From positions 1 to 8,918 of the forward strand of contig DNPO01000120.1 of NCBI GenBank assembly GCA_003501375.1: a DNA stretch of 8,918 nucleotides, written 5' to 3'. Origin of the DNA: Candidatus Sumerlaeota bacterium. Lineage in GTDB: Bacteria; Sumerlaeota; Sumerlaeia; UBA8349. The position numbers were made by a program, and so were the translations under genes. Every line of letters begins with the position of its first letter. Position 1 is the first letter of the stretch. Under the pieces are notes generated by a model, which saw nothing but the letters and a program-made list of their open reading frames with translations, had not been told where the DNA came from and searched no databases. Positions 1-7,293 of this stretch are shown piece after piece.

Positions 1-1632
1 GCGATTCCCAACACGCGCAACGAATTTCCCGCGTTTAACTGGTTGCTGGGCGATTTGCACGCGCATGCGACGGGCTTTTTGTTCCTGCTGCTCGCGCTGT
101 GTTTGCTGGCGAATTTACAGCGCATGCGGGAGATGGAAGCGCCCGCGTGGTTGGGGCTGGCGTGGTCGGAACTTTGGGCATGCGCGTTGCTGACAATCAC
201 GTTATCCGCCATGTGGATGACGAACAGTTGGGACGTGCTGGTGCTTGGCTTGCTGGGCGCGGCGTGGATCGGAACCGAGTCGTACCGTAAATTCACCTGG
301 AGCGAATTCATCAGCGAGGAAGTGCAGGGGCTGGTTCTCTGGGGCATTGCGGGCATTCTGGCGATCAAAGTTTTTTCCCTCTTTTTCAGCCACAATATTG
401 CGATGCCGCTGATGTTTGAACACAACGAAAAACTGGCGGGTTTGCCTGCGCCGCTTTCCGCACTGGGTGCAGTGGGGCTGGTGCAAAAGGGCATGTACTC
501 GACAATAACGGACTGGTTCAGTTTCTGGGGGCTGTTTGCCGTGGCGCTGCTGATTGCATTGGTCGGACGCGCCTTTAAAAATTCTGTGCGCGACTGGGCG
601 AACTCGCCTCTGCTCGCGCTGGGCACGTGCGGTTTGCTGGGCGCGGTACTCCTGGTGCATACCTGCCCGAATCTGTCGCGGGTGGGGCTGTTGTTAGTCG
701 TCACGCTGCTGCTCGGCAAGGTGTATGTCATGCGCTCGCTTTCGTGTGACACGCTGGAACCCGCGATGCAGTGGGCATGGATACTGGGCCTGGTCGCACT
801 TGTCTTTCAGATCATTCCGGAATTTTTCTATCTGGACGACCCGATCGGCTCGATGGATTCACCCGAGGGACTTGCGTTGCAACGCTACAACACCGTGTTC
901 AAATTATACTATCCCGCATGGGGGCTGTTAGCGTTGGCGGTGGCTATCGCGTGCCGGAATGTGTTCCAAAGTAAGGTTTCAGCATCGGATGCGTTCAATG
1001 CAAAGGCGCGGTGTTTTTCTTTTTGGCCCTCGGCGTCGCTGGTTGCGTTGTTGTGGTTGATGATTGCGGGCGGGCTGTATCCGGCGTTAGGGATTGCGAA
1101 TCGACTCGCTACCAGCGCGGATCGTGCGCAGGATTGGGCTGCAGCGCAACCCACCAAAACCGATAATCATTTTTTCTATGGTACGCTCAACGCGCTGGGG
1201 TTTATGCGTTTGCCGCAATACCAGGCGGGCGATGATCTTGACTTGGCGCTGTGGATGCGTGATAACTTGAAAGGTTCTGGCGTGTTGGCGGAAGCATCCG
1301 GCGCGTCGTACTGCATGACCGCGCGTTATTCCGCCATCACGGGAATTCCATGTGCGTTGGGCTGGGAAAGCCACGAAGCGCAATGGCGTGGGAAGTTTTT
1401 TTCGCAAGAGATTTACTCCAAACGTGTTACGGCGTTGAAGCAGTTATACGAATCCGAAGACCTTTCCGCCAAACGCGCTGCCTGCCGCGAACTGGGCGTG
1501 CGCTGGGTGGTATTGGGCGGGCTGGAGCGTGAACGGTACGCGCAGGCGGGATTGGAAAAAATTGCCGAACTCGGCAAGACGTTGAAGCAAGTAGGAAAAA
1601 CCACAGTGGTCGAAGTAGGAGAAAACCCATAA
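1..1632 (+). CDS. DUF2298 / YYY-family polytopic membrane protein, C-terminal part (5' partial)
   Basis: The reading frame is open from base 1, and residues upstream of the first possible start (TTG at 43) already match the family, so the gene begins outside the window. Window residues 7-22 carry the motif NEFPAFNWLLGDLHAH, the signature of DUF2298 (Chlor_Arch_YYY) proteins, and residues 296-307 give YNTVFKLYYPAW, the aromatic segment behind the YYY name. Many hydrophobic stretches lie between them, indicating a multi-pass inner-membrane protein. The last 130 or so residues are soluble, with SGASYCMTARYSAITGIP and LGWESHEAQWRG, also typical of the family. The biochemical role is not established; a GT-C-like glycosyltransferase or cell-envelope polysaccharide role is often suspected and is only inference here. 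The stop is 28 bases before fumarase alpha, so co-transcription is possible, although no functional link is evident. Confidence 0.85.
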   Translation, partial: AIPNTRNEFPAFNWLLGDLHAHATGFLFLLLALCLLANLQRMREMEAPAWLGLAWSELWACALLTITLSAMWMTNSWDVLVLGLLGAAWIGTESYRKFTWSEFISEEVQGLVLWGIAGILAIKVFSLFFSHNIAMPLMFEHNEKLAGLPAPLSALGAVGLVQKGMYSTITDWFSFWGLFAVALLIALVGRAFKNSVRDWANSPLLALGTCGLLGAVLLVHTCPNLSRVGLLLVVTLLLGKVYVMRSLSCDTLEPAMQWAWILGLVALVFQIIPEFFYLDDPIGSMDSPEGLALQRYNTVFKLYYPAWGLLALAVAIACRNVFQSKVSASDAFNAKARCFSFWPSASLVALLWLMIAGGLYPALGIANRLATSADRAQDWAAAQPTKTDNHFFYGTLNALGFMRLPQYQAGDDLDLALWMRDNLKGSGVLAEASGASYCMTARYSAITGIPCALGWESHEAQWRGKFFSQEIYSKRVTALKQLYESEDLSAKRAACRELGVRWVVLGGLERERYAQAGLEKIAELGKTLKQVGKTTVVEVGENP

Positions 1633-1660
1633 GGTTCATTAAAAGAAGAGGACAGGTATC

Positions 1661-2503
1661 ATGCGAGAATTATCCGTGGCGACGATTGCCACACATCTGG
1701 AAATCCTTATTAATCAGGCCAGTTTCAATTTGGGAGAGCGCGAACTTTGTGCGCTACGTGAGGCTCAAGCACGTGAAAGCAGCGCATCCGGTCGGGCGAT
1801 TCTGAGCGAATTACTGCAAAACGCGGACATTGCGCGTCTGGAAGGGCGCCCACTTTGTCAGGACACGGGCGTTGCATTGGTTTTCCTCGACATTGGGCAG
1901 GACGTCCACATCGTCGGGGGCGATTTGCAGCCCGCCATTTACCGCGCTGTGCGTAATGCTTACCAGGATAACTACCTGCGCAAGAGCATGGTGGAGCATC
2001 CGCTTGCGCGTAAAAATACGGGCGATAACAACCCGCCCATTATTCACATCCGTATTGTGCCCGGCGAACAGGTGCGCATGCGCTTTGCTGCAAAGGGTGG
2101 CGGTTGCGAAAATATGTCGCGCATTGGGATGTTGACGCCGTCCGCAGGGCGCGAGGGCGTGATGGATTTTATCGTGCGCACGGTTTGCGAAGCGGGCGGC
2201 AATCCTTGCCCGCCGGTAGTCGTTGGGGTAGGCTTGGGTGGTAATTTTGAAAAGTCGGCCATGCTCGCAAAAGAAGCGCTGATGCGCCCCCTGGGTGATC
2301 ATGCCGAGCGCGAGGATGATGCCGAGATGGAACGCGAGTTGTTAGCGCGTATCAATGCGGAAGGGCATGGGCCGATGGGACTGGGCGGTACGACTACCGC
2401 GCTGGCCGTGCATGTCATTTCGCACCCGTGCCACATCGCATCTCTGCCCGTCGCTGTCAACATCGACTGCCACAGCCACCGCCATGCCGAGGTTATTCTT
2501 TAA
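1661..2503 (+). CDS. fumA: Class I fumarate hydratase, alpha (N-terminal, Fe-S) subunit
   Basis: This is the 280-residue alpha subunit of a two-subunit, oxygen-sensitive [4Fe-4S] hydro-lyase, most likely fumarate hydratase (fumarate + water to L-malate, TCA cycle, cytoplasm). Three cysteines match the cluster ligands known from Leishmania class I fumarase: C66 in CQDTG, C183 in GGNPCPP and C270 in NIDCH. D68 of CQDTG matches the catalytic aspartate. GVGLGGNFEKSAMLAKEALMRP and the C-terminal RHAEVIL are also typical. ATG at 1661 follows a purine-rich GAAGAGGACAG and gives the expected family N-terminus. The beta subunit starts 10 bases after the stop, with its Shine-Dalgarno site overlapping the stop codon, so the two are translationally linked. 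Tartrate dehydratase TtdA is a close relative, so substrate is inferred. An unusual cysteine (C149) sits in GGGCENMS, where serine is more familiar to me. The symbol follows the split-subunit fumA/fumB usage. Confidence 0.9.
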   Translation: MRELSVATIATHLEILINQASFNLGERELCALREAQARESSASGRAILSELLQNADIARLEGRPLCQDTGVALVFLDIGQDVHIVGGDLQPAIYRAVRNAYQDNYLRKSMVEHPLARKNTGDNNPPIIHIRIVPGEQVRMRFAAKGGGCENMSRIGMLTPSAGREGVMDFIVRTVCEAGGNPCPPVVVGVGLGGNFEKSAMLAKEALMRPLGDHAEREDDAEMERELLARINAEGHGPMGLGGTTTALAVHVISHPCHIASLPVAVNIDCHSHRHAEVIL

Positions 2504-2507
2504 GGAG
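2502..2507 (+). promoter_or_regulatory. Shine-Dalgarno site for fumarase beta, overlapping the alpha stop codon
   Basis: AAGGAG lies 6 bases before the ATG at 2514 and shares two bases with the TAA of the alpha subunit. It decides the beta start: a much longer in-frame opening from TTG 2355 would run through the end of the alpha gene. Confidence 0.75.
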
Positions 2508-2513
2508 AGAATC

Positions 2514-3059
2514 ATGTCAGAACCTATTAAGTTAACAACTCCGCTGACGGAAGATCAAACGCGCGTCCTCCGCGCGGGCGATCAAATCCGCATCAGCGGC
2601 GTAGTCTATACCGCGCGCGACGCCGCGCACAAACGCCTGGTCGAGTTGCTCGATCAAAAACAACCCCTGCCGTTTGATATGGATGGCGCGATTATTTATT
2701 ATGTCGGCCCCACGCCCGGGGCGCCCGATCAGGTTTTCGGTGCAGCCGGCCCGACCACCAGTTATCGCATGGATGCCTACGCACCGCGCTTGATTGCGCT
2801 GGGTTTGCGTGGCATGATTGGCAAAGGCAATCGCTCGCCCGAAGTGGTCGATGCGATGAAACAACACGGCGCGGTGTATTTTGCCGCTACCGGAGGTGCG
2901 GGCGCTTTGCTGGCCAAGTGCATCGTCAAGTCGGAAACCGTCGCGTGGGACGATCTGGGGGCGGAAGCGCTCCGTCGCCTCGAAGTGGTGAACTTTCCCG
3001 TTGTGGTTGCCATTGATGCCGAGGGCACTTCGCTCTACGGCAATCAGGCAATGGAATAA
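2514..3059 (+). CDS. fumB: Class I fumarate hydratase, beta (C-terminal) subunit
   Basis: This 181-residue protein is the beta subunit that completes the active site of the iron-sulfur fumarase. GPTTSYRMD (T81, T82, R85) matches the catalytic threonine and substrate-binding arginine of the C-terminal domain of class I fumarases (T467 and R471 in the Leishmania enzyme); the residue before the arginine is tyrosine instead of the glycine of single-chain enzymes. GKGN at 103-106, FAATGGAGALLAKC and VAIDAEGTSLY are also conserved. ATG 2514 is chosen because of its strong AAGGAG site and because MSEPIKLTTPLTEDQTRVLRAGD is the normal family N-terminus. The length is normal for a split beta subunit. 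It is probably co-expressed with alpha as an alpha2beta2 complex. A tartrate dehydratase (TtdB-like) role cannot be fully excluded. Confidence 0.9.
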   Translation: MSEPIKLTTPLTEDQTRVLRAGDQIRISGVVYTARDAAHKRLVELLDQKQPLPFDMDGAIIYYVGPTPGAPDQVFGAAGPTTSYRMDAYAPRLIALGLRGMIGKGNRSPEVVDAMKQHGAVYFAATGGAGALLAKCIVKSETVAWDDLGAEALRRLEVVNFPVVVAIDAEGTSLYGNQAME

Positions 3060-3074
3060 AAAACAAAAAAAGAC

Positions 3075-3172
3075 ATCCACAGATTACACAGATTTCACAG
3101 ATTACCCCCATTTACTGCTTTAAAAACTTCGGGAGTTGTCTTTAATCTGTGTAATCTGTGAAATCTGTGGAT
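3075..3172. repeat. Hairpin repeat with 3 x 9-bp arms, CACAGATT type
   Basis: The left arm 3075-3104 holds three consecutive 9-mers (CCACAGATT, ACACAGATT, TCACAGATT). The right arm 3143-3172 holds their complements (TAATCTGTG, TAATCTGTG, AAATCTGTG). The 30-base arms pair at 28 of 30 positions around a 38-base loop. The mismatches arise because the first bases of units two and three are swapped between arms. The element follows an A-rich stretch just after the fumarase stop. It is not an ordinary intrinsic terminator for the + strand because no T-tract follows; on the - strand a T-rich tract would follow. It may be a dispersed intergenic repeat. Confidence 0.85.
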
Positions 3173-3182
3173 AGTCAGTTCT

Positions 3183-5567
3183 ATGGACCCTTTAACCTTT
3201 CACCTTCTTGAGTTCCCCGCCGTGCTGGAATACCTGGCCGCAATGGCCGTGTCACCCGCCGCAAAAAACGAGATCACGGAAACCTGCCCGTGGACAGACC
3301 TCGCTACCATCAATCGTCATTTCGACGCCGTGATGGAAGTACTCGGGCTGCTCGACACAGGCGGCGATCTGCCGCTCAACGGCTTCGACGATTGCGAAGA
3401 ATTGATCGCGCGACTGGGCGTGCCCGGCGGAACGCTCGACGCGGCTGATTGGTTGCGCCTGCGCGGTTTCCTTCAAACAACCGCTGAAGTTTACAAAGCC
3501 GCGAAACTCGCCCACGAACGCCTGCCCGTTTGCTGGCGCTCGCTGGAGTTGCTCGACCCGCTCCACCCGTTGGCGGCGGAGATTCACCGCGTGTTTGACG
3601 AGGATGGTCAGGTGCGCGATTCCGCCAGCGATGAACTGCGAGCCTGTCGCGCAAAAATCCGCCGTCTCGAAAAAGATGTGGATAAGGTAATCGAACGCAT
3701 CCTCACGAAGCACTCCGATATTTTATCCGATAACTTTTGGACCGTGCGCGGGGGACGGCGTGTGCTGCCTGTCAAGGCTGGTTCACGCGGACGCCTGCCG
3801 GGTATTGTGCATGACGTTTCCGGTTCGGGCGAGACGCTGTTTATCGAACCGCTGGAAGCGGTCGAACCCGCGAACATCGTGGCGGAAGAGCAGAACCACG
3901 AACGCGAAATCATCTTTCAAATTTTAGCGGAGTTAGCCCGGCATGCCCGCGAACATGTGCCCGCGTTGCTGTCCAATCGCGAGACACTGGTGCAAACCGA
4001 TTTGTGGCGAGCGCGTGCGCGACTGGCGCATCGGCACGCGTTGCATCGTCCCAATCTCAGCCCGGACAAGCCGCTGCATCTGATGGTGGCGCACCACCCG
4101 TTGCTGTACTTCCGCAACCGCGACCGTAGCGTACCGCTCAGCATGAAGTTGGATGCGGAAAACCGCGTGCTGCTCATCACCGGCCCGAATACCGGCGGTA
4201 AGACCACCGCGTTAAAAACTGTCGGGTTGTTATCGCTCATGGCGCAGAGCGCCATTCCCATTCCGGCGGGCGTTGATTCCACCCTGCCGATTTTCCGTCA
4301 GGTGCTGGCCGAAATCGGGGATGAACAAAGTGTCTCGGCGGGACTCAGCACGTTCTCCGCGCACATCCGGCGCATCTCGTGGATACTGGCGCATTGCGCC
4401 GGGCAAGCCTTGGTGCTACTTGATGAGTTAGGAAAGGCAACCGATCCCCTGCAAGCCGGAGCGCTCGGACGCGCCGTGCTGGAGGAGTTGGTGCAGCAGG
4501 GCGCGCTTACGCTCGTCACCACGCACTTGCCCACGCTCAAGGATTGGGCGCACGATGCGCCGCACGCGCGCAACGCGTCCTACAGCCTCGACCCGCGCAC
4601 CAGCCGTCCGCAGTACATGATGCACATGGATCAGCCTGGTATCAGCGAAGCATTCACCATTGCACTGGCCGAAGGCCTGCCTAAAAAAGTGGTGGACGCA
4701 GCCCGCGAACAGATGCCGGAGGAAGAACGCAAACTCTCCGAGTTGTTGGGATCCCTCCAAGAGAAGGAAGGATCACTTCAACGCGAATTGCAAAAAGCCC
4801 GCACTGCGCGTGAACAGGCTGACCGCGACCGTGCGGACTTTTTAAAGCAACGCGTCGATCTCGACAAGCGCAAAGCCGAGATGGACTTGCACCTGGAAGC
4901 GAAGTACAAGGAACTGCTCGACAAGGCGCGGTCTGACATTGAGAAGCGCATTGCCAACCTGCCATCGCGTCAGGCGTTGGCGCAGATTCGCGAGGAAATT
5001 CGCAAGGATCAAAAACTCGCGGAACGCCGCTTGGAACACATCCAAGCGCGGGAAGAAAAAATTCTGCGCTCGGCCAAAGCGCCCGCTGCCGCATCCGAAC
5101 GCCCGTGGGAACCCGTGGTGGGCGACTGGGTGCGCGTGGGAAAAGGCAATCAGGATGGGCGCATCGAAAGCCTTGATGAAGATCGCGGACGCGCCAAAAT
5201 TTCCATTGGCAGCCTGACGGTGGATGCGATGATCAAAGACCTGAAGCCCACCACCGCACCGCCCGATTCCACGCAATCCGCCTGGAGCGGCGCACGGTAT
5301 CTGTCCGTGGGCGTGGTCGAGGCTGTCCCGCAGGAAATTGACCTGCACGGTTGGCGCGTGGCGGAGGCGCTCGACGAGATGGATCGCTATCTCGACCGCG
5401 CGGTGCTTAACCACATGCAGCAAGTGCGTGTTATTCACGGGCACGGCACCGGTGCGCTCCGCAACGCAATCCACGAAGAACTCCGCCGCCATCCGCACGC
5501 GCGATCCTTCCGCCTCGCCGACCTGCGCGAAGGCGGCCCGGCGATTACCATTGTAACGCTGAAATAG
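3183..5567 (+). CDS. mutS2: MutS2 family ATPase/endonuclease with C-terminal Smr domain
   Basis: At 794 residues this is a full-length MutS2. The N-terminus (LEFPAVLEYLAAMAVSP) and the core segment GIVHDVSGSGETLFIEP are family hallmarks. The ABC-type ATPase has Walker A GPNTGGKT at 334-341, a SAGLSTFSAHIRRI signature and Walker B LVLLDELGKATDP with D414/E415. A long charged coiled coil covers roughly residues 500-635. A KOW-like beta segment follows (VGDWVRVGKGNQDGRIESL), then an Smr nuclease-type domain with DLHGW at 720-724 and HGHGTG at 752-757. MutS2 lacks the MutS mismatch-recognition domain; characterised members act on branched DNA, suppress recombination or split collided ribosomes. 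ATG 3183 is the first ATG after an in-frame TGA at 3159 and gives the expected N-terminus, yet no Shine-Dalgarno sequence precedes it. Odd point: GKATDP replaces the usual G-A/S-G-TDP after Walker B. Confidence 0.95.
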   Translation: MDPLTFHLLEFPAVLEYLAAMAVSPAAKNEITETCPWTDLATINRHFDAVMEVLGLLDTGGDLPLNGFDDCEELIARLGVPGGTLDAADWLRLRGFLQTTAEVYKAAKLAHERLPVCWRSLELLDPLHPLAAEIHRVFDEDGQVRDSASDELRACRAKIRRLEKDVDKVIERILTKHSDILSDNFWTVRGGRRVLPVKAGSRGRLPGIVHDVSGSGETLFIEPLEAVEPANIVAEEQNHEREIIFQILAELARHAREHVPALLSNRETLVQTDLWRARARLAHRHALHRPNLSPDKPLHLMVAHHPLLYFRNRDRSVPLSMKLDAENRVLLITGPNTGGKTTALKTVGLLSLMAQSAIPIPAGVDSTLPIFRQVLAEIGDEQSVSAGLSTFSAHIRRISWILAHCAGQALVLLDELGKATDPLQAGALGRAVLEELVQQGALTLVTTHLPTLKDWAHDAPHARNASYSLDPRTSRPQYMMHMDQPGISEAFTIALAEGLPKKVVDAAREQMPEEERKLSELLGSLQEKEGSLQRELQKARTAREQADRDRADFLKQRVDLDKRKAEMDLHLEAKYKELLDKARSDIEKRIANLPSRQALAQIREEIRKDQKLAERRLEHIQAREEKILRSAKAPAAASERPWEPVVGDWVRVGKGNQDGRIESLDEDRGRAKISIGSLTVDAMIKDLKPTTAPPDSTQSAWSGARYLSVGVVEAVPQEIDLHGWRVAEALDEMDRYLDRAVLNHMQQVRVIHGHGTGALRNAIHEELRRHPHARSFRLADLREGGPAITIVTLK

Positions 5568-5598
5568 GAAATAAAAATGCGCGACTGTTGAAGAATTA

Positions 5599-5642
5599 GG
5601 GCAGGTCAGTCAAATGAGACCGACCTGCCCATTTTTGTTTTT
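5599..5642 (+). terminator. Intrinsic terminator downstream of mutS2
   Basis: A 13-bp stem (5599-5611 with 5618-5630, one A/C mismatch) begins GGGCAGGTC and closes with GACCTGCCC around the loop AAATGA. It is followed by ATTTTTGTTTTT. Stem, small loop and T-tract are all present, 31 bases after the mutS2 stop, so the mutS2 unit ends here and the downstream paralogs need their own promoter. Confidence 0.9.
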
Positions 5643-5652
5643 GCGCTTCCCC

Positions 5653-5681
5653 TTGACAAACCGCCCAAGATTTGCAACAAT
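5653..5681 (+). promoter_or_regulatory. Predicted sigma70-type promoter for the paralog pair
   Basis: A perfect -35 hexamer TTGACA at 5653-5658 is followed after 17 bases by AACAAT at 5676-5681, which matches four of six bases of TATAAT. It sits between the mutS2 terminator and the first paralog, giving a leader of about 40 bases. Confidence 0.55.
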
Positions 5682-5693
5682 TTCGCAATTGTT
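5676..5693. promoter_or_regulatory. Inverted repeat over the -10/start region, possible operator
   Basis: AACAATT (5676-5682) and AATTGTT (5687-5693) are perfect 7-bp inverted arms around TCGC. The position over the predicted -10 element and transcription start suggests a repressor-binding site. A chance AT-rich palindrome remains possible. Confidence 0.35.
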
Positions 5694-5715
5694 AGAGCGA
5701 ATTCTTTTCGCGCGG

Positions 5716-5737
5716 AAGGCGGTTGCGTCATGTTCAA
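5716..5737 (+). repeat. Direct repeat around the start of paralog 1 (copy A, 22 bp)
   Basis: This stretch contains AAGGCGG, a one-mismatch Shine-Dalgarno site 7 bases before the ATG, and the codons for Met-Phe plus most of Asn. It is identical over 22 bases to 7272-7293 at the start of paralog 2. Confidence 0.85.
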
Positions 5738-7268
5738 TCTTTTACGGTATTGTAAAACAGGCGTTGTATGTCTCACAGCCACGTTCATTTCGTTTACAAC
5801 AATGGCCTCGGCTGCCACATCCAACACACTGGGTTCGACTGCGATAACAACAACCAGTGCATCCACAAGCCCGTCCTCCACTACGCTGGCGGATCAGGTA
5901 ATTTTCCCGCTGAAATACCGTGGCTGGAACGAGGATGACCCAGCACTATTCCTGGGGAAAACGGCAAGTTACGTGGGAGATTTGCAAAAAACGTCTGAGA
6001 CGGTTTTTACCAAAGGATTGAAGTTGGATGCGCCGCAGGTACGTTATTATGAAGTCTCAGCCTTGCCCCAATCCCCCCAGATTGCGCTTACCTACAACGC
6101 ACAAGGCAAACCTACCGCGCTTTACATGGATTTGAACGGCAATGGGAAATTGGATGAGGGAGAAAAAATATTGCCCTGTGTAAAACCACTGTGGGGAAAA
6201 AACGCAGTTGGGTTTATTACCCCAGATTTCGAAATGCAACTCGCAGGTAAAACATTTCCCTACCGCCTGGCCCTCCACCAAGGATCGTATCAGCATAACA
6301 ATTCTATCAGTTGGCAAACCGCCTGCGCTTTGGAAGGCTCGGCAAAACTGAAAAGTCAGGATGTTCGCTTATTATTGTTAGACCCGGAGTTCCCCGATCT
6401 ATTTGGGAATTATTTTGCTGAGGGCCAGAGTAAACTTTGCTTGATCGTGCCATCCGTTGATTCCGCGGGTAAAAAATCCAACAAGCAATTTCACCAATAC
6501 TTGGGTCATTTGCTTACCGGTGATCGCGAATATTACGACCTCCGTTTTTCCGATGATAATAAAAGCATTATCCTGACTCCCAATACCTTGCCCATGAGTT
6601 CGCTTCAGGTGACGGTAGCCGGTTCCTCCAAAATGAAAACTCTGTACGAGTCCATCCAACTCACCGCTGCTACCCAAAGCGATAACCACGCATCCATTGA
6701 GGTCAAAGACGACAAACCCATTGACCTGCCCGCCCAGGCGTATAAAAAATTGTTTATGATGTTTCAGTATTGGGAAGGGGCGGGCGAGCATCCGGGATAT
6801 GATGCCGATTACTGGCAGGTTAGCATTCAAACGGTGAAAAATTTGGATATTATGCCAAATCAGGTTGTTTTGCTGGAGTTTGGGAGTCCCAAATTATCAG
6901 TACAGACCTTCAATGGAGTGCCTTACGGTAGAGGAAGTCAGCCTCAAAGGAGTTTCCACCCAGGCGACCCTGTTTTCCTGAGTGTTTCAACCGTAGGGAA
7001 ACAGGGGGAATTGTACTCCTTTATCGCTCGATGTCATGGGCAGACGCGTCAATTCGATCTTCCTTACCGGGTTCTCAACGATGTTGGCACGGTAGTTACT
7101 TCCGGCACGATGTCTTTAATGAAAGGCACACGCTGGGAAACGACCAACGTTGCCCCCGGAAAATACACCGTGATCGTGGAACAAGAAACCGGCCCGCTCG
7201 CGGGAAAACTCGAAGCGAAGTTGGACATCGTTATAGAAGACGCGGTGGTAGACAAACAGAAACACTAA
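5730..7268 (+). CDS. Secreted protein of unknown family with EF-hand-like loop (paralog 1)
   Basis: I do not recognise the family. The 512-residue product opens with a Sec signal peptide (basic Arg6/Lys9, hydrophobic core, likely cut after MASA at residue 28). A Ser/Thr-rich linker runs to about residue 52 and then VIFPLKYRGW. Residues 134-145, DLNGNGKLDEGE, fit the calcium-binding loop of EF-hand and dockerin proteins (D-x-N-x-N-G-x-L-D-x-x-E); it is a single loop, so calcium binding is inferred. The remainder looks beta-rich, with TPDFEMQLAGKTFPYRL, YYDLRFSDDNKSIILTPN and KPIDLPA, and an Ig-like end (PGKYTVIVEQETGPLAGKL). There are no membrane segments beyond the signal, so it is probably periplasmic or extracellular. 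ATG 5730 is supported by the leader shared with paralog 2. The next gene begins 17 bases after its stop, so the two likely form one operon from the 5653 promoter. The coding sequence looks less GC-rich than mutS2. Confidence 0.8.
   Translation: MFNLLRYCKTGVVCLTATFISFTTMASAATSNTLGSTAITTTSASTSPSSTTLADQVIFPLKYRGWNEDDPALFLGKTASYVGDLQKTSETVFTKGLKLDAPQVRYYEVSALPQSPQIALTYNAQGKPTALYMDLNGNGKLDEGEKILPCVKPLWGKNAVGFITPDFEMQLAGKTFPYRLALHQGSYQHNNSISWQTACALEGSAKLKSQDVRLLLLDPEFPDLFGNYFAEGQSKLCLIVPSVDSAGKKSNKQFHQYLGHLLTGDREYYDLRFSDDNKSIILTPNTLPMSSLQVTVAGSSKMKTLYESIQLTAATQSDNHASIEVKDDKPIDLPAQAYKKLFMMFQYWEGAGEHPGYDADYWQVSIQTVKNLDIMPNQVVLLEFGSPKLSVQTFNGVPYGRGSQPQRSFHPGDPVFLSVSTVGKQGELYSFIARCHGQTRQFDLPYRVLNDVGTVVTSGTMSLMKGTRWETTNVAPGKYTVIVEQETGPLAGKLEAKLDIVIEDAVVDKQKH
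7194..7225 (+). repeat. Direct repeat near the 3' end of paralog 1 (copy A, 32 bp)
   Basis: This stretch encodes the segment around GPLAGKLEAKLD and is identical at all 32 bases, including silent positions, to 8720-8751 in paralog 2. Confidence 0.85.
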
Positions 7269-7271
7269 AAA

Positions 7272-7293
7272 AAGGCGGTTGCGTCATGTTCAA
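7272..7293 (+). repeat. Direct repeat around the start of paralog 2 (copy B, 22 bp)
   Basis: This is the second copy of the sequence at 5716-5737. It carries the same AAGGCGG ribosome-binding site, the same spacing and the same first residues. It fixes the start of paralog 2 at ATG 7286, rather than the longer opening from 7031 inside paralog 1. Confidence 0.85.

Noticed and set aside
2355..2513. Long in-frame N-terminal extension of the fumarase beta subunit
   Set aside because: It overlaps the conserved C-terminus of the alpha subunit in another frame, and ATG 2514 has a strong AAGGAG site and the normal family N-terminus.
3075..3172. Short CRISPR array
   Set aside because: The units are 9 bases with no unique spacers between them, and the two arms are inverted relative to each other.
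4842..5498. Long open frame on the - strand inside mutS2 (218 codons)
   Set aside because: It is antisense to a fully conserved coiled-coil and Smr-coding region in GC-rich DNA, and its translation shows no recognisable domain.
7031..7285. Extended start of paralog 2 from 7031
   Set aside because: This stretch lies inside the conserved C-terminal coding region of paralog 1, and ATG 7286 has the shared leader followed directly by a signal peptide.
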